A stretch of DNA of 64,000 nt from Basidiobolus meristosporus CBS 931.73 (lineage: Eukaryota > Basidiobolomycota > Basidiobolomycetes > Basidiobolales > Basidiobolaceae): positions 41,112 to 105,111 of the forward strand of contig MCFE01000276.1 of the NCBI GenBank assembly GCA_002104905.1. Reading direction: 5' to 3'. Shown here one piece after another: positions 1 through 12,360 of this stretch; positions within the stretch are counted from its first letter, which is position 1, and each line of letters opens with the position of its first letter. A program made the position numbers and the translations under genes. The notes under the pieces are model-generated. The model did no database searches. It was not told the origin of the DNA and saw nothing but the letters and a program-made list of their open reading frames with translations.

Positions 1-1
1 C

Positions 2-1653
2 TACAGACCTGGTGCAAAGCAAGGAAAGCCTGATGCCCTGTCCAGAAAAAAGGAATATGCCCTGGAAGAGGGAGATGATGCCTGTTGGCAAATGGAACAC
101 CCATTGCTGAGCAAGAAACATTTTGAGATTCTTGCCACCCAGTCCTCAAATCTTGTCATCCCTTCATTCCTAGTAAGGATATCAGAATCCCAAGCCTCTG
201 ATATGACTTCCAGCTCCATCAAGAAATATCTGGAATCCCCAGTTGGGCCCCCTCCCAAGTTCCCAAACATCCAGAACCTGCATTTGGTAAACAACCTCAT
301 CTACAACAAGCAGCAGCTTTATGTCCCAGACCTTGCCACCCAGCTAGACATCATTAAGTCTTGGCATGATTCAATGGCTGCAGGCCACTTTGGTACTGCC
401 AAAACCTTGAATGCTATCAAAAGAGATTTCTGATGGCCTAGAATGATAACTCTTATCAATGAATACATTCTGACTTGTGATATTTGCAACCGTGCAAAAC
501 CAGCCAGACACCAGCCCTATGGACTTCTTCAGCCCTTGCCTATCCCAGAACACCAATGGAGATCTATATCTATGGACTTCATTACTGACCTCCCTGAGTC
601 ATGTGGCTTCAATGCCATACTTGTAGTGGCTGACAGGCTGACCAAGATGGCTCACTTTATCCCTTGCTGTAAGAACACTGATGCAAAAGAAACTGCTGCA
701 TTAGTCCTGAAGAATATTTTCCGCCTTCATGGTATCCCCAGTGATATTGTGTCAGATAGAGGCCCACAGTTTGTGTCCAAGTTTTGGAAACACTTCATGC
801 AATACCTTGGTGTTCAAGTCAAGCTCTCTACTGCCTTCCATCCACAGTCTGATGGCCAGACTGAAAGAATCAACCAGATTCTAGAGCAATACCTCCAGTG
901 CTATATCAATTACCAGCAAGACAATTGGGTTGATCTACTCCCTGTTGCTGAGTTTGCCTACAACAACTCAAGCCATAGTGCAACCGGTTTTACACCATTC
1001 TATGCAAACTATGGATTCCACCCTCAGTTTGATATCCAGATTCCAACAAACCCAATGAGCCCACATGCGGCTGAACATGCCCAAGCAATCCAGGACATCC
1101 AGAATACCCTCAGGGAAGAACTATCCTTAGCTCAGGAAAGCTACAAGAAATTGACAATCTAAAACGGCATCCCAGCCCTGATCTTAATGAAGAAGATTCT
1201 GTATGGCTGCTCAGAAGAAACATCAGCACCAACCGCCCTTGTGACAAATTGGATTTCAAGAAACTTGGTCCTTTCAAGATCAAGAAGAAGCTTAGCCCTA
1301 TAGTATATCAGCTACAGTTACCAGCAAGTATGAAAATCCATGATACTTTCCATGTGTCCCTCCTGGAGCCATATTGTAGGAACACCTTGCCAAACCTGCA
1401 AGAAGCAAAGCCCCAAGCTATCCAGGTTGACCAACATCAAGAATTTGAAGTTAAACAGATTCTAGACTCTAAGTATATCTGGTCAAAGCTGTACTACTTA
1501 GTAGACTGGATTGGTTATGGCCCAAGTGACCAAACATGGGAACCAGCTACCCATCTCACTAATTGTCAAGAACTAGTTATCCAGTTCCACCAACAATATC
1601 CTGCAAAACCTGCCCCAAAGGAAAAAAGAGCTTTGCCTGGAAGAGGAGAATAG
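2..1653 (+). pseudogene. Ty3 pol C-terminal part: RNase H end, integrase, chromodomain
   Basis: The protein would integrate element cDNA into the genome; the chromodomain of this family is known to bind histone marks and guide insertion. The frame opens with YRPGAKQGKPDALSRK, the usual end of Ty3 RNase H. The HHCC zinc-binding module follows (H at about nt 362-390, CDIC at about 477). The DDE core shows SMDF, SDRGPQF and TERINQ near nt 572, 748 and 860. A GPFKI module is at about 1270, and the chromodomain (YLVDWIGYGPSDQTWEP) lies at about 1440-1600. An in-frame TGA at 431-433 stands where the family has a tryptophan, a TGG to TGA change. A one-base frameshift near 1150-1162 moves the reading frame before the GPF module. 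Without these two lesions the product would read through to the stop at 1651. Confidence 0.92.
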
Positions 1654-2182
1654 TGTCATGATCACATGACAACCATGAGCACCTATGCCAAGTTTCAGCT
1701 TCCTAGCACAATTTCTAAGAAATTCCTTCTGGAACCTTCTACCACCTGCCAGAAAGTTCCTGACCATTCCAAACCATTGTTACACAAGGGAACATTCCAT
1801 GGAAGCTTTCCATTGTATTTTCATAGTCCAGTACCATATATGGAAATACCAGGTCACATGACTTAGTCACATGATCAGGTGACCCAATCCATTTCCCCAT
1901 CCTGTCTCAGTGCCGTGTCATCTATGCCATTATCCCTAGCACCATTGCTGTGCCTCACCCCACAACCCCATTAGTATTTGCTAATATCTCTCGGCATCAG
2001 TATAGCCAAAAAGTATATATAGTCCTATCCCCCCTTAAAGTATTCCTCAGTCTGATAAACACAGGTCTTGAATAAACAGCCTTGCCTTGGAAATCCGCCT
2101 TGCCTTGTTGATCCACACCTAAGTCCTTTCTTGGTCCTGCCTTGCCTAGCCCTACTCTTCTGCCTTGTGTCTATTCATAACA
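1654..2182 (+). repeat. 3' LTR of the chromovirus
   Basis: It starts TG immediately after the pol stop codon and ends in CATAACA. It contains a TATA box (GTATATATAG near 2012) and an AATAAA signal near 2070. The first 18 bases form a perfect inverted repeat, TGTCATG-ATCA-CATGACA, and a related CACATGATCAGGTGACC is at about 1866. The boundary with Copia sequence at 2183 is sharp. Confidence 0.85.
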
Positions 2183-3511
2183 CAATGTGCCTACAACTGC
2201 ATTTGCCTTAATGTCAAAGACAAATTGCTAATTCAATGCTCAAGGGCAAAAACAGGAAAGAATGCCTGGAAGACATTAGAAGACACCTACCAGTCATGTT
2301 TAGCTGCTAAGAAGATGTATCTAGGACAAAAATTCTTTACTGCAAAGATGTAGCCAGAGAAGAAATGAAAAATCTAATTAACAGAATTACCCTGCTGGTG
2401 GATGAGATGGAATCTGTGGGCATACCAAATGCTGAAGAGGAAGTGATTATAAACATCTTGAATAGCCCAACAGACAGGTTTCAGGGCCCTGTGTCAGCCC
2501 TAGAGTCTAGAACTGAGGATTTGACCTTAAATTATGTATGTTGAAGGCTCCTGGATGAAGAATTGAGAAAATCAAGCACTAATAAGAAGGAAGAAGAAAA
2601 TGCTTTAATAAGCTACAAAAACCAACAATGGAGATACCAAAGACCCTACAAAGGCAACAGCAACCTGCTTTGCAGCTACTGCAAAAGGAAAGGACACACA
2701 TCCAACAGGTGTTTTGAAAAGAGAGAAAATCAGCCAAAGAAGCCAGAATATGGAAATGCTGCAACTACAGAAGATAGACTTTTCATATCTGCACTAAACA
2801 TGGCCACAAACAAGGATTCTCAGATGTGGTACATTGACTCTTGAGCATCTCAACACTTTACACACCAAGAAGAACGTTTTACCCAATACCAAGAAATTCA
2901 AATTAACAAGGTTTTCATGGGTGACAATAGAACACTTGATGTAGTGGGAAAAGGAACTATCCAAGTAAACCTTAGAAGCAGTGAAGGAAGCCATACACTG
3001 ACTTTTAAAGAAGTACTCTAGGTCCCAGAAATAGCCAAGAACCTGCTATCTGTAAGCAAGGCCAATACAGAAGGACTTAATTTCAGCTTTGACAATTCTG
3101 GATGCAGGATCACTGATCAAAAAAGTGCCAATATTGCTTTGAGTATCAGAGATCAGAATCTATACAAGTTGACTTATATTTCATCTGATCTGAAAGCCAA
3201 TAAATTAATATCAATGAAGAAGCACCAATGCTTTGGCACAGGAGATTGGGGCACATCAATTTTGATTATTTGCACAAAATGATCAAAGATCAGCTGATTT
3301 CCAGGGTAAAAATTGATCCCCAGCTGGTTTTGAGCACTGTGGAGCCTCAAATATTGGAAACAAGCCAGAAAATTGCCCAAGAGCTTTGGGTTAATCAAAA
3401 CTAAAAAAAATTGATTTAATTTATGCAGATCTGTGTGTACCTATGCAAAATTTATCCTTAGGCAGGATGAAGAGTTTAATAACTTATATTGACTCAACTT
3501 ATATGTATACC
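2183..3511 (+). pseudogene. Copia gag to integrase fragment
   Basis: This fragment matches, in order, the gag, zinc knuckle, protease and integrase N-terminal region of the complete Copia at 56487-61168. Gag residues resembling CICLNVKDKLL begin at about 2195. The CCHC knuckle (CSYCKRKGHTSNRC) is at about 2674-2715. The protease DSGAS motif is destroyed: a TGA replaces the glycine codon at about 2842. The pre-integrase LWHRR-like region near 3230 is out of frame. Homology stops at about 3511, where Tnp2 sequence in the other orientation begins. Multiple stops and shifts mean no product. Confidence 0.85.
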
Positions 3512-5225
3512 CACTGCAATTGACACACTTCTAACACCTCAACTTTATGGCTTTCTGGTGTGATACTTGCAAGGTTGTCATATTACTTGTATTGCTGGCA
3601 ACATATACATCTTACAAACATGTACTTGGTTGCTACCACTTTTGCAATGAATACCTCTGCAATATCTGCAGAGAACTTCTTGGTATTTGACAAATTTATT
3701 CATTCTCCTTGATGGACTCTGGTCCCCTCTATGGATGTAAAAGGGTTCTTGTTTATGTGAAATCTGTGTTGAATGGTATAGAAACTAGCAGGTGACCAAG
3801 AGAAACCTGGCATACTTTGGCAAAGTTGTCCTAATAAAAATTAGTTGCTGGTTGCACCCAACCAAGCTTTACATTACATGAGTGACCACCCATGCTAGAG
3901 ACTGCATAGCTTCTTAATACCAAAGGGATAGGTGTCTACATGAGCATATCTGTCCTCAGTATTTTCCAACTCTTCCTGGCTGTCCTCTTTGTGCAACTCT
4001 TCATATCCATGATGAAATTGAGTGTAATACTTTTAATGAGATTGGGGTATGGTAGTATCTGCAACTTGACATGCATTTCTCTCTTCTCACATATCTGCTC
4101 TATAGGAAACTTCAAAAGGTGAAGCAAGGTCCATTATTTGCAATACAGCAAGCAAGATGGAGTAGAGAATGGATACAGTAGTGGCTGAGGTCTACACATT
4201 CTGCTTTATGCTTATAGTATAGATACTCAAATCCCAGTACAAACCCCTTGAACAACGCTGTGAATGTGTCAAGTTGGCATTGGTGATCTGGTTCTGGATA
4301 AATATCTCTACAATGTCAGCATATGACGCCTAATGCTTTCAATGTACTCAAGGTAGAAATGGCTGCAGAAGGCCATTTGAAAAAACACATATCTGGTTCA
4401 TCGAGTCCTTGGATTGTATTGTTGCGTATGCATATTAGTTTTGATTGGAGCCTGTGTGAAGTACTTAGGGCAGCTATTACTCTGCCATATCTTGCCAATT
4501 CTTTAAATTTTTCTGGTATCTCAATGGGCTCATTCAACTTGAAATGCCCCATGTACAATTTGGTCATCAATATGGGCATACTGATAAAGTGCAAATGGAT
4601 TGCTTACAGTGGAAAGCTTTTGATCCAGCAGATACCCTCTATTGTAAGTATCTGTGCTTTCAATTAACACCATGTTGCAGCCAATGACTAATGACTTACC
4701 AACTTTGCTGCAATTGCATGCTGATTTCTGTACATACTCTCTAAGGGAAGATAATAGATTTGTTCCATTGGATAGTGCCACATTGAGCCATGAGTGCCAA
4801 ATAGTGCCATTAAGTGCCAGAAAGACATAGAAGACCTACACTTGACCACAGAGTATGAAATATTGCACTTCATTTTCATGCAAAGCAGCCCCTGTGTTTC
4901 ACCCACTGTGATGGAGAAAATCCATTTTTTGACTTTTTTTTTGGATCAATGTTGTGCAGCATGTGTAAGAGCACAGAAGGACTGAAGACATGCATCTGGT
5001 ACTCAATACCCATGGCACTATGAATCTAGCTCCTCTAGCCTGTATCATGTCATAAAAATGCATGGCACTATCTTGGTTCTTAGTGTTAGTGTCTGGAAAA
5101 TAGTAATGTGTGTGAGTGATGAAGTAAGTTCCTTGGATTGGACACATCTGACAGAAAAAATGTCCATTATGCCCAGAAAAGCTGGCTATCTTACTGATGG
5201 ATGGGGTATATCCAATGCACAAAAT
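3512..5225 (-). pseudogene. Tnp2-type transposase relic, C-terminal two thirds
   Basis: The minus strand carries the 3' part of the Tnp2 transposase found repeatedly in this window. From right to left are the HNGHFFCQMC and THTHYYFPDTNTKN segment (5085-5222), the GHFKLNEP segment near 4550, and the C-terminal 3' ORF and UTR (3512-3900). A half-MITE (4756-5082) interrupts it. Frameshifts split it into pieces of under 110 codons. The assignment rests on the Transposase_21-like segment order shared with the other copies. Confidence 0.75.
4756..5082. repeat. Half of a palindromic Harbinger-type MITE
   Basis: The sequence starts AGATTTGTTCCATTGGATAGTGCC after a flanking AAT and follows the left arm of the complete MITE at 5901-6630 up to near its centre. 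The right arm is missing, and transposase sequence resumes at 5083. The AAT matches the 3-bp target duplication of the other copies. Confidence 0.75.
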
Positions 5226-5605
5226 TGGCTTGCTCCATTGGATAGCACCACACTGAGCAATGAGTACCTATCAATGCCATAGTGTGCTAGAAAGGCAAAG
5301 TCAACCTACATTTGGCCACAGGGTGTGAAAAATAGTTGTAAGACTTTATGCAAAGCAGCCACTGCGATTCACCTTCTGAGCTCAAAAATATACATTTTTT
5401 GGCCTTTTTTTGGATCATGTAGTCCTTGATGTGTCAGGGTGCCAAAGGACCAATGGCATGCATTTGGCACCCAGAATCTGGCTACAGCAGGTTTATAACT
5501 TGTCAAAAAATGTATGGTATTATCTTGTTCTGCTAGTACTATCTGGCACTTTAAGTGGTTTGTATAGGTTTTCCTTGAGGACAAATATTCAAACATAATG
5601 CCAGA
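5226..5605. repeat. Second half-MITE, abutting a Tnp2 end
   Basis: This is a diverged left arm (TTGCTCCATTGGATAGC) of the same MITE family, running just past the hairpin centre. It ends exactly where the Tnp2 terminal repeat CCCTATGAGAGATGATT starts. The matching right arm is not present at the other end of that Tnp2 copy. Confidence 0.7.
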
Positions 5606-5900
5606 CCCTATGAGAGATGATTCTGATGATCCCATCAAAAAACTGCCACAGATTCAAAGTCCTGTGACTAAGAGGTACTGATTATGTCAGGACACCATGC
5701 AGAGACCATTGAGAAATAATTGCACCCCAGATTTTGCAAAAATTTTTATCAAAGTTTCCATCACAATAATACATTAATGGCTTTGGATCCATTACCTGCC
5801 AATATGCTCACTTTTGAACCCAGACACTTGATCACCTCCTTTGTTTGGGTACATTGATTGGCTATTATCTCATTTCACACTCCCTACTTCCTTACTCAGT

Positions 5901-6630
5901 AGACTTGTTCCATTGGATAGTGCCACATTGAGCCATGAGGGCCAAATGATGCCATAGTTTTGCAGAGAAGCCAAGTGAGCTATACTTGGCCACAGAGTGT
6001 GAAACATAGCTCTGCATTTTCATGCAAAGCAGCCCCTGAGTTTCACTATGATGCAGGGACAGAATTCCTTTTTTGATGTTTTTTTGTGGATCAATGTTGT
6101 GCATAATGTGCAAGAACACAGAAGAACTGAAGACATGCATCTGGTACTCAATAACCATGGCATACTGAATTTAGCTCCTGTGGCTTGTAACATGTCACAA
6201 AAATGCATGACACTATCTTGGTCCACTGATACCCTCTGGCACTATAAGTGCTTTGTATAGATCTTGCTTTGGGCCAATAATTAAATGTAGTTCCAGATAG
6301 TTCCAGTGGACCACAATAGTGCCATGGATTTTTGTGACGTGTTACAAGCCACAGAAGCTAGATTCAGAGTGCCATGGGTATTGCATATCAGATGCGTGTC
6401 TTCAATTCTTTTGTTCTCTTACACATCCTTCACAACATTGACCTAAAAAAAGGTCAAAAAATGGATTTTCTTCAACTCAATGGGTCAAGCATAGGGGCTG
6501 CTTTGCATGAAGATGCAGAGCTATGTTTCACACTCTGCGGCCAAGTATAGGTTCACTTGGCCTCCCTGGCACACTATGGCATCATTTGGCACTCATGGCT
6601 CAATGTGGCACCATCCAGCAGAGCAAGTCT
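5901..6630. repeat. 730-bp palindromic MITE
   Basis: The two halves are inverted copies of each other, each about 365 bp, so the whole element can fold into one hairpin. The ends are AGACTTGTTCC and its complement, and subterminal GTGCCA motifs match those of the Harbinger copies at 24867-25048 and 45986. The right flank is AAT and the left is AGT. Intact Tnp2 copies read AAT or AAC at this place, so the target duplication was AAT with one side mutated. Confidence 0.88.
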
Positions 6631-6839
6631 AATCATTTTTCTTACTTTTCATGCATACAAATTGATTCATTTCTGTTGAAACTTCAGCTATACCTCAATT
6701 GCCAATTGTATTGACCTCTTCAAGTCCCTACATCCTACACTAACATTAAGCCCAATCTCATACTCAGCAAGTAACTCCATTAATATCTACCACTCAAGAA
6801 GTTTTTCTGCTGCAATGCTCTGGTTCCATGACTTTGGCA

Positions 6840-8665
6840 TGAACCCAATGGCTTTATGCAATTATTCATTCACTGGTATCCACATATCCTGGTCTTCAGC
6901 TGGCACTGCAAGGTCTAGCACCTCATCTACCAGTCATTGCCATAAGTCCTTGCAATATTCTAGTGCATTTTCTTGAGCACTGCTCTTGAAGAAGTGCTGC
7001 AATTTCTTGGTGTGCCTAATAATGTTCCAAAACTCTACTGAAGGCATTGTGGAAGTCTTTCAATCTCTTGTCATTGTAGCTTGTCTGTCAGAAGGATCTC
7101 CACTCTGTCAACAATGGAGGCTGTGGAGGCAGTGGTAGACATATTGCCTTTTTCTGCAAACTCATCTACCTTGCTGGAGTGTAGCGCAACTGCATGCACT
7201 TCCAACTCTTGTGAGAACAACTGTTTTCTTGCTGGTCATTCTTCTTGGCTATGATAGGATTCAGTCTGCTCCAGGCTTGTGGCTTTAATTGGCAAGAACT
7301 GCAGTTTTGTTTGTATGCCTCCCTGTCCCAGGCTTAGGTGACATTTTTACCTTTACCTTTTCCTTAATCACTGCCAGGTTTTCCACTGCTACTTTGTGTG
7401 AGTGCTTCTTGTAAAGAACTAAGTTTTCTCCTTGATAAGTTCTGCTCTGATGCATCTGTTTTGGCCTGCTTGTCCCTTGCTGGCACTCTTTGGGCAGCCT
7501 GATGTTTCTTTACCACTTGTTTCAAGCTCTCAACCATAGCTGCAATGGGCTCCTGTAAAAGCTGCTGGTTTTATCACTGCCAGGTCCTCTGCTGCCACTT
7601 TGACTAAGTGCTTCTTGAGTGGTAATACACCTTTACCTTGATAAATGTTGTGCTGGTGGATCCACGTCTGCCTGCTTGTTCCTAATTGGCACTCTTCCAG
7701 CAACATTACATCTCTCTGATGCTTATCTGGAGCTTTTGGTCATGCTTGAAATGGGCTCTTGAGGAAGCCAATGGTTTTTAGCCATTGAACCCTTGTTCTA
7801 CCGCCTTTGATAGTTTCTGCTATTCTTAAGATACTTTCTTAGCAAACAAATGCTGGCCTAAGATCCATTTTCCGGTTTGAATCCTGAATAATACTCAAGG
7901 AACAAGTCAAGTGCATTCTGCTTGGCCTTGAGTTCCTGATAGTCCCATGGTATGCCAGCCTTAAGGTGGTGGCAGTCTAGACTTCTGACAGTCTCTTAAA
8001 TAATAGACCACTCTTCATTACCACACTCAACAGCTTCACAGATCTTTAATGTCTTTTGATTTTTTGGCTTTGATATAAACTTCACATTGTCTTGCTCCCA
8101 TGCTGTGATAGGTTTTTTGGTAGGCTTTATCTTTTGGCACTGTTGTTGTGCTTCAGAGACTGAATGGTGCTCCTCTATTGTTACATTGGGAAATGGCATA
8201 ATTCTTGGCTGTGACATTGAGCTGCTTGAGTTGCTTCTTTGCAGCAGAAGATACTGCTTTCTCTATCTGGGATATTGATTGCTCTTCATGTATCATCCAC
8301 TCATCCTATTTATGGACTATAGCCTGATTTCCCTGGGCCATTGCATCTATGCTATCAGCCACTAAACCTAATTGCTTCATTAATGCTATGGTACAGGTCA
8401 ACAACATATTTGCTAATATGGGTAGTGGTGATATTATGACAGTTACTTCATGGTCTTCAACTGAGAGTACTGTGTTTGCTAAATTCTCATCAGCCTGAGC
8501 ATGACAGTCAGCTTGTGGCTCTACAGAGGGTCCCAATTGCCTACTTGACTGGGAGCATGAGGAGCCCACATTATCATCTTCAATGCATATACTGTCCACA
8601 GGGCCTTTTTTGGATGTAGCCCTGCTTTTTGCACTAAATGTCAAAGCAGGCTGTTGTCCAACCAT
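6840..8665 (-). pseudogene. Tnp2-element accessory ORF1, copy T1
   Basis: This is the accessory gene that lies divergent to the transposase in every complete copy; its function is unknown. The first 119 codons are open (8665 to 8306, start MVGQQPALTF). The rest is in pieces down to about 7080, followed by remnants of the small conserved ORF at about 7046-6840. The protein is hydrophilic and rich in Ser, Gln and Lys, and shows no enzyme motif I recognise. The ATG is placed by agreement with 27738 in copy T2. A solo Copia LTR sits about 15 bp upstream of this start. Confidence 0.7.
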
Positions 8666-8679
8666 TCTTCTGTTGTTAT

Positions 8680-9028
8680 TGTTGTCAGAGTCTTGGAGAT
8701 ATTGGAAGTGATTTGGAGAACAAGTGGATTATGTGGTTTTCACTTAATGATTTATTGATTGTAAAAGTAGTATTTATACTTTTACCTGGTCTTGGCATAA
8801 CAAACACATAGAATAGGTTAAGGAAGGTCCCAAGAACATGTGTGCAAAGTTTGGGGCTGTCTGGACAACTTTGAGAATTTTCATGTTCTGCGTACCTGGT
8901 ATTTTGGTGAAAATTTTCTAAGTAAATCCTGACAAGGAATTTGGTCAGTATTCTCTAGGATTTGAAGGTAATGATCTAAGTGACTAAGTTAGGTGCATAT
9001 TTAGGTGGAATTACAAATTTTTACAACA
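8680..9028 (-). repeat. Solo Copia LTR with 5-bp TSD
   Basis: This 349-bp LTR (TGTTGTCAGAG to TTTTTACAACA) belongs to the Copia family at 56487-61168. It is flanked by perfect GTTAT duplications at 8675-8679 and 9029-9033. It lies in the shared upstream region between the two divergent Tnp2 genes. The interior has been lost, as expected from LTR-LTR recombination. Confidence 0.93.
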
Positions 9029-9274
9029 GTTATCAGTGGTGGGGTTTGGCTGGGAACCAGTCAGCTTTGCTTTATTTTTTGGCAGCATATATATGGAAGT
9101 GATTCAAATCAAAGGGGAAATAGTGTTACATATACATGTGTATGTGGTGCCACAACTTTATTTATAATGTGTACTATGGCAGGTCATCACTGAATCTTAC
9201 ATTCATGTTGGTGTAATGTCTCAAATACAAGACTATCTTAATTTCACATTAGTATTTACCAAAAAGTGAGATAA

Positions 9275-12200
9275 TTGCATTATGTTGTTGAAGGTCAAAC
9301 TGTTTGCCCCATTGACAAGACTACTTTGACTCAACGCTGTAAGAGAAGAGAAAAAAGAGCATGTGGCTATTGTAGCAAGCCACTCAGCCATGAGGCACAC
9401 AGACAGCATAAGAAGTATTGCAAGGATCATGGCCAGTGTTTTGCCACACCAGTTGTATTTGACCACTCATTGGTTGCTATTATACCAGCATTATCTTGCT
9501 GGCCAGTTGATACTTCTATATTGGCACCTGGCCATCTTTGCTTCCTTGCACAAACTGAGTCAGGTGAGTTTTGACGCCTTTAGGCTCACCTCAGCCTTCT
9601 GAATATTGCATGCAGAGTGATAGCTCTGATAAAGAAGGTTCACTGATGAATTTTGAGCCTATCTCCCCTAACAGCAGAACCATGTGTGAGCCTGGTCAAA
9701 TCCCTATATGCAATAAAACAACATCTGTTGAAATAAATCCTAGCAATACTTTATGGAGTGAGCCAAGTAATCCATCTACTGGCAAATGATGTCATGTTGT
9801 GGCTACAGAAGTAGGGTGTTTCTACTAATATTTGTAATGGGGGCTTCGCAAATTTATTACTATTTCTTACCAATATCATACTGGGATGCAACTTACCATG
9901 TACATAGTACAAGTGCACAAATGTCATGCGGCTGGCAACATATGATCCAGAGACTGTCCTGATTCTAGCATATGGTAACAGTTGCATGGCATTAACATCC
10001 AAAAATGCTACCATTGCAATGCATCCAAATTGTCAGGAATCCACCACCATTGAGGGAGTACATTGTTCACACTCTGGATACATTCTGGTCATTCCCTGTC
10101 TGCAGAAGCTGACGCAGTCTAACAAATATTGCAAATCTATACAGTACTGCACTCAGTAACAATCAAGCACAAACGTATCCAATATATTTAATGGCAAACA
10201 TTACAAACAACTAAAAAGTAAGCGCTACTTTGAAGGTATGTATGACCAAGCCTTTGCCTTAACACTTGATAGATTCTCTTTGAACAAGTATTCTACCAGC
10301 AAATTCTGCTGGCCACTGATTCTCATCAATCTGAATATGCCACCCAACTTACAGTATCTGAGCAACAATCTTATGGTAGTCTTAATGGCATCTGGATCAA
10401 AATCACCGTCCAACCTGGATAGCTACCTGTATTCATTGCTGGATGATTGTTGTATACTTTACAGCAGGATAATGGTTGATGACCATTATGTAAAAGCACA
10501 TATAATTATCTACAGTGAAGATACCCCAGCCATCAGCAAGATAGCAGGTTTTTCCAGGCACAATGGATGGTAATGCTGTCAAATGTGTGAGATCCAGAGG
10601 ATTTACTCCATTACTCACACACATTATTATTACCCAAGCACCAGCACTAAGAACATCATCTTTCCACAGAGATAACATACAGAAGGCAGCATGCATTTGC
10701 AGCAAAGTTGGCAAGCTATAAGCCATTGGCCAGACTGTGGAATCAATTGGAAACCAAATATGCTAAAGATAGTGGGTATCTGTTGGAGCAAAAGCTTTAC
10801 ACTGTGAGCAATGCATTTGCTTTTCAACAATGTCCCTATATAGATGACCAAGTAGTAGATGGGACATTTCAAGCTATTTGAGCCCTTTGAGATACCAGTG
10901 TAATTTGAAAGAATTGGCAAGATATTACAGAGTATCCACCACTGTAAGTACTTCTCACAGGCTCCAATTCAGTATTCATATGCATATGCAACAATACAAA
11001 TGCAACAACTGGATGAGCTGGATATGTATTTTTTCAGGTGGTGTTCTGAAGCCATTCCTATTAAGAGTACATTGGAAGCATTGGGAGTCATTTATGGAAA
11101 TTGTAGAGATATTTATTCAGCAGCAGATCACCAATGCCAACTTGACACATCTACAGCTGTAGTGCAAAGAGCTTGTGTCAGGATTTGAGCAGCTATACTA
11201 CAAACACAAAGCTTACTGCTTGGATCTCTGCCCCTGCTGTATCCATTCTCTACTCCATCTTCCACTGTGTGTGGAGACTATTGGACCTAGCTGCACCTTT
11301 TGGGAGCTTCCTATAGAGTGGATGTGTTGGGAGAGAGGAAGACAAGTCAAATTGTAGTTAATACCATATCCTAATCTCCCCAAGAATATTTCCATCATGT
11401 CCATCATGGATGTGATGAGTTAACACAAGGAGAACAGCCAGAAAGAGTTGGAAAGTACTGAGTACAAACATGCACATGGAGACACTGTTGCAATTTAAGA
11501 TGTGATTTCAATATAAGGAACTTATCAAGAAATAGTGATAATAGTTGAACTGTTGCTTATTCATAAAGAAGCTCAGTATTTATACCCTTATAGAAGTAAT
11601 ACAGCTGTAATACTAAGTAGGGAGGGTTTCTCAATATTCAGGAGCATTCTGTAACAGCTTCAGGGTTAGAACATAATGTTTGGTAATAGTGCTAATTTGA
11701 TCCTGACTATAGGGGAATAATCATAAGGCCATATATCTGGAGAAAGTGGCAAAGTTAAGGCAGTAAATGAGTCTTATGGTGACTAAGACTAGTCTAGAAT
11801 TGTTAAGTAAATTTTTAGCTGCTGAATGATACCAAATAGTCCAATATTTCAACAGGCACCTATGCCCATGGAATTAAGAAGCAAAGCAGCCCCAATGCAT
11901 GGGTAATCAGTTAAGTAATGCAAAGTTGGGTTGGGTGCAACAAGCAGCTAAATTTTACTAGGAAAACTCTACCAAGGTATGCCGGATTTCTCTTGGTCAC
12001 AAGCCAACTTCTACACCATTCAATACAGAGTTCACATTAACAAAAGCCAGGGCACACCTATAAGGGGGACAAGAATCCAGCATGGAGAAGGAATATATTG
12101 GCTAAATACCAAAGGTTCTTTGCAGATACTCAGGAGGTATTCATGGCAGAAGTGGCAACAGCCAAGCATATGTTTGCAAGATGTATATGTTACTAACAGT

Positions 12201-12360
12201 ACAAAGTATATGGCAACTTTGCAAGTATCATACTAAAAAGCTGTAGAGTTGAGGTGATAGAGGTATGTCAATTGTGGCAGGTGTGAGCTTTTGTAGAGGT
12301 TAGTAAGCAGAAGGCCATAGATACTTTTGACTCAAACTATAAGTACAATACCCAAGGTAG
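9275..12360 (+). pseudogene. Tnp2 transposase, copy T1
   Basis: The transposase would cut and join element ends. The N-terminus has a zinc-finger-like CGYCSKPLSHEAHRQH with a following C and H (about 9365-9430). An acidic, Ser/Pro-rich stretch follows (9560-9790). The Transposase_21-like core has SCWPLILINL-type residues near 10310, NLMVV and KSPSNLDSYLYPLLDD near 10370-10445, AHIIIYSEDTPAISKIAGFS near 10500 and THTHYYYPSTSTKN near 10615. Downstream are DLCPCCIHSLLHL near 11225 and the C-terminal MPDFSWSQANFYTIQY segment from 11979. The copy is split by stops, frameshifts and the LTR at 11486. The segment order matches plant and fungal Tnp2 proteins. I inferred the family from motif recall, not from a search. 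Confidence 0.78.
11486..11854 (-). repeat. Solo LTR, second Copia-like family
   Basis: This is 369 bp from TGTTGCAATTTAAG to AATATTTCAACA, flanked by GACAC (11481-11485) and GGCAC (11855-11859). Uninterrupted copies read GAGACACCTATGCC here, so this is a 5-bp duplication with one change. On the minus strand a GTATAAATACT TATA-like box is near 11575. Its layout resembles the main Copia LTR, but the sequence is clearly different. Confidence 0.8.

Larger units (their letters stand above)
1..2182 (+). mobile_element. Ty3/Gypsy chromovirus, 3' half
   Basis: The left edge of the window enters this element at the very end of RNase H. It continues through integrase and chromodomain and finishes with a 3' LTR. 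Reverse transcriptase and the 5' LTR lie outside the window. The LTR ends directly against a Copia gag-like sequence on the same strand, so this element appears to have inserted into that Copia copy. The coding part is broken by one stop and one frameshift, so the copy is dead. Confidence 0.9.
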
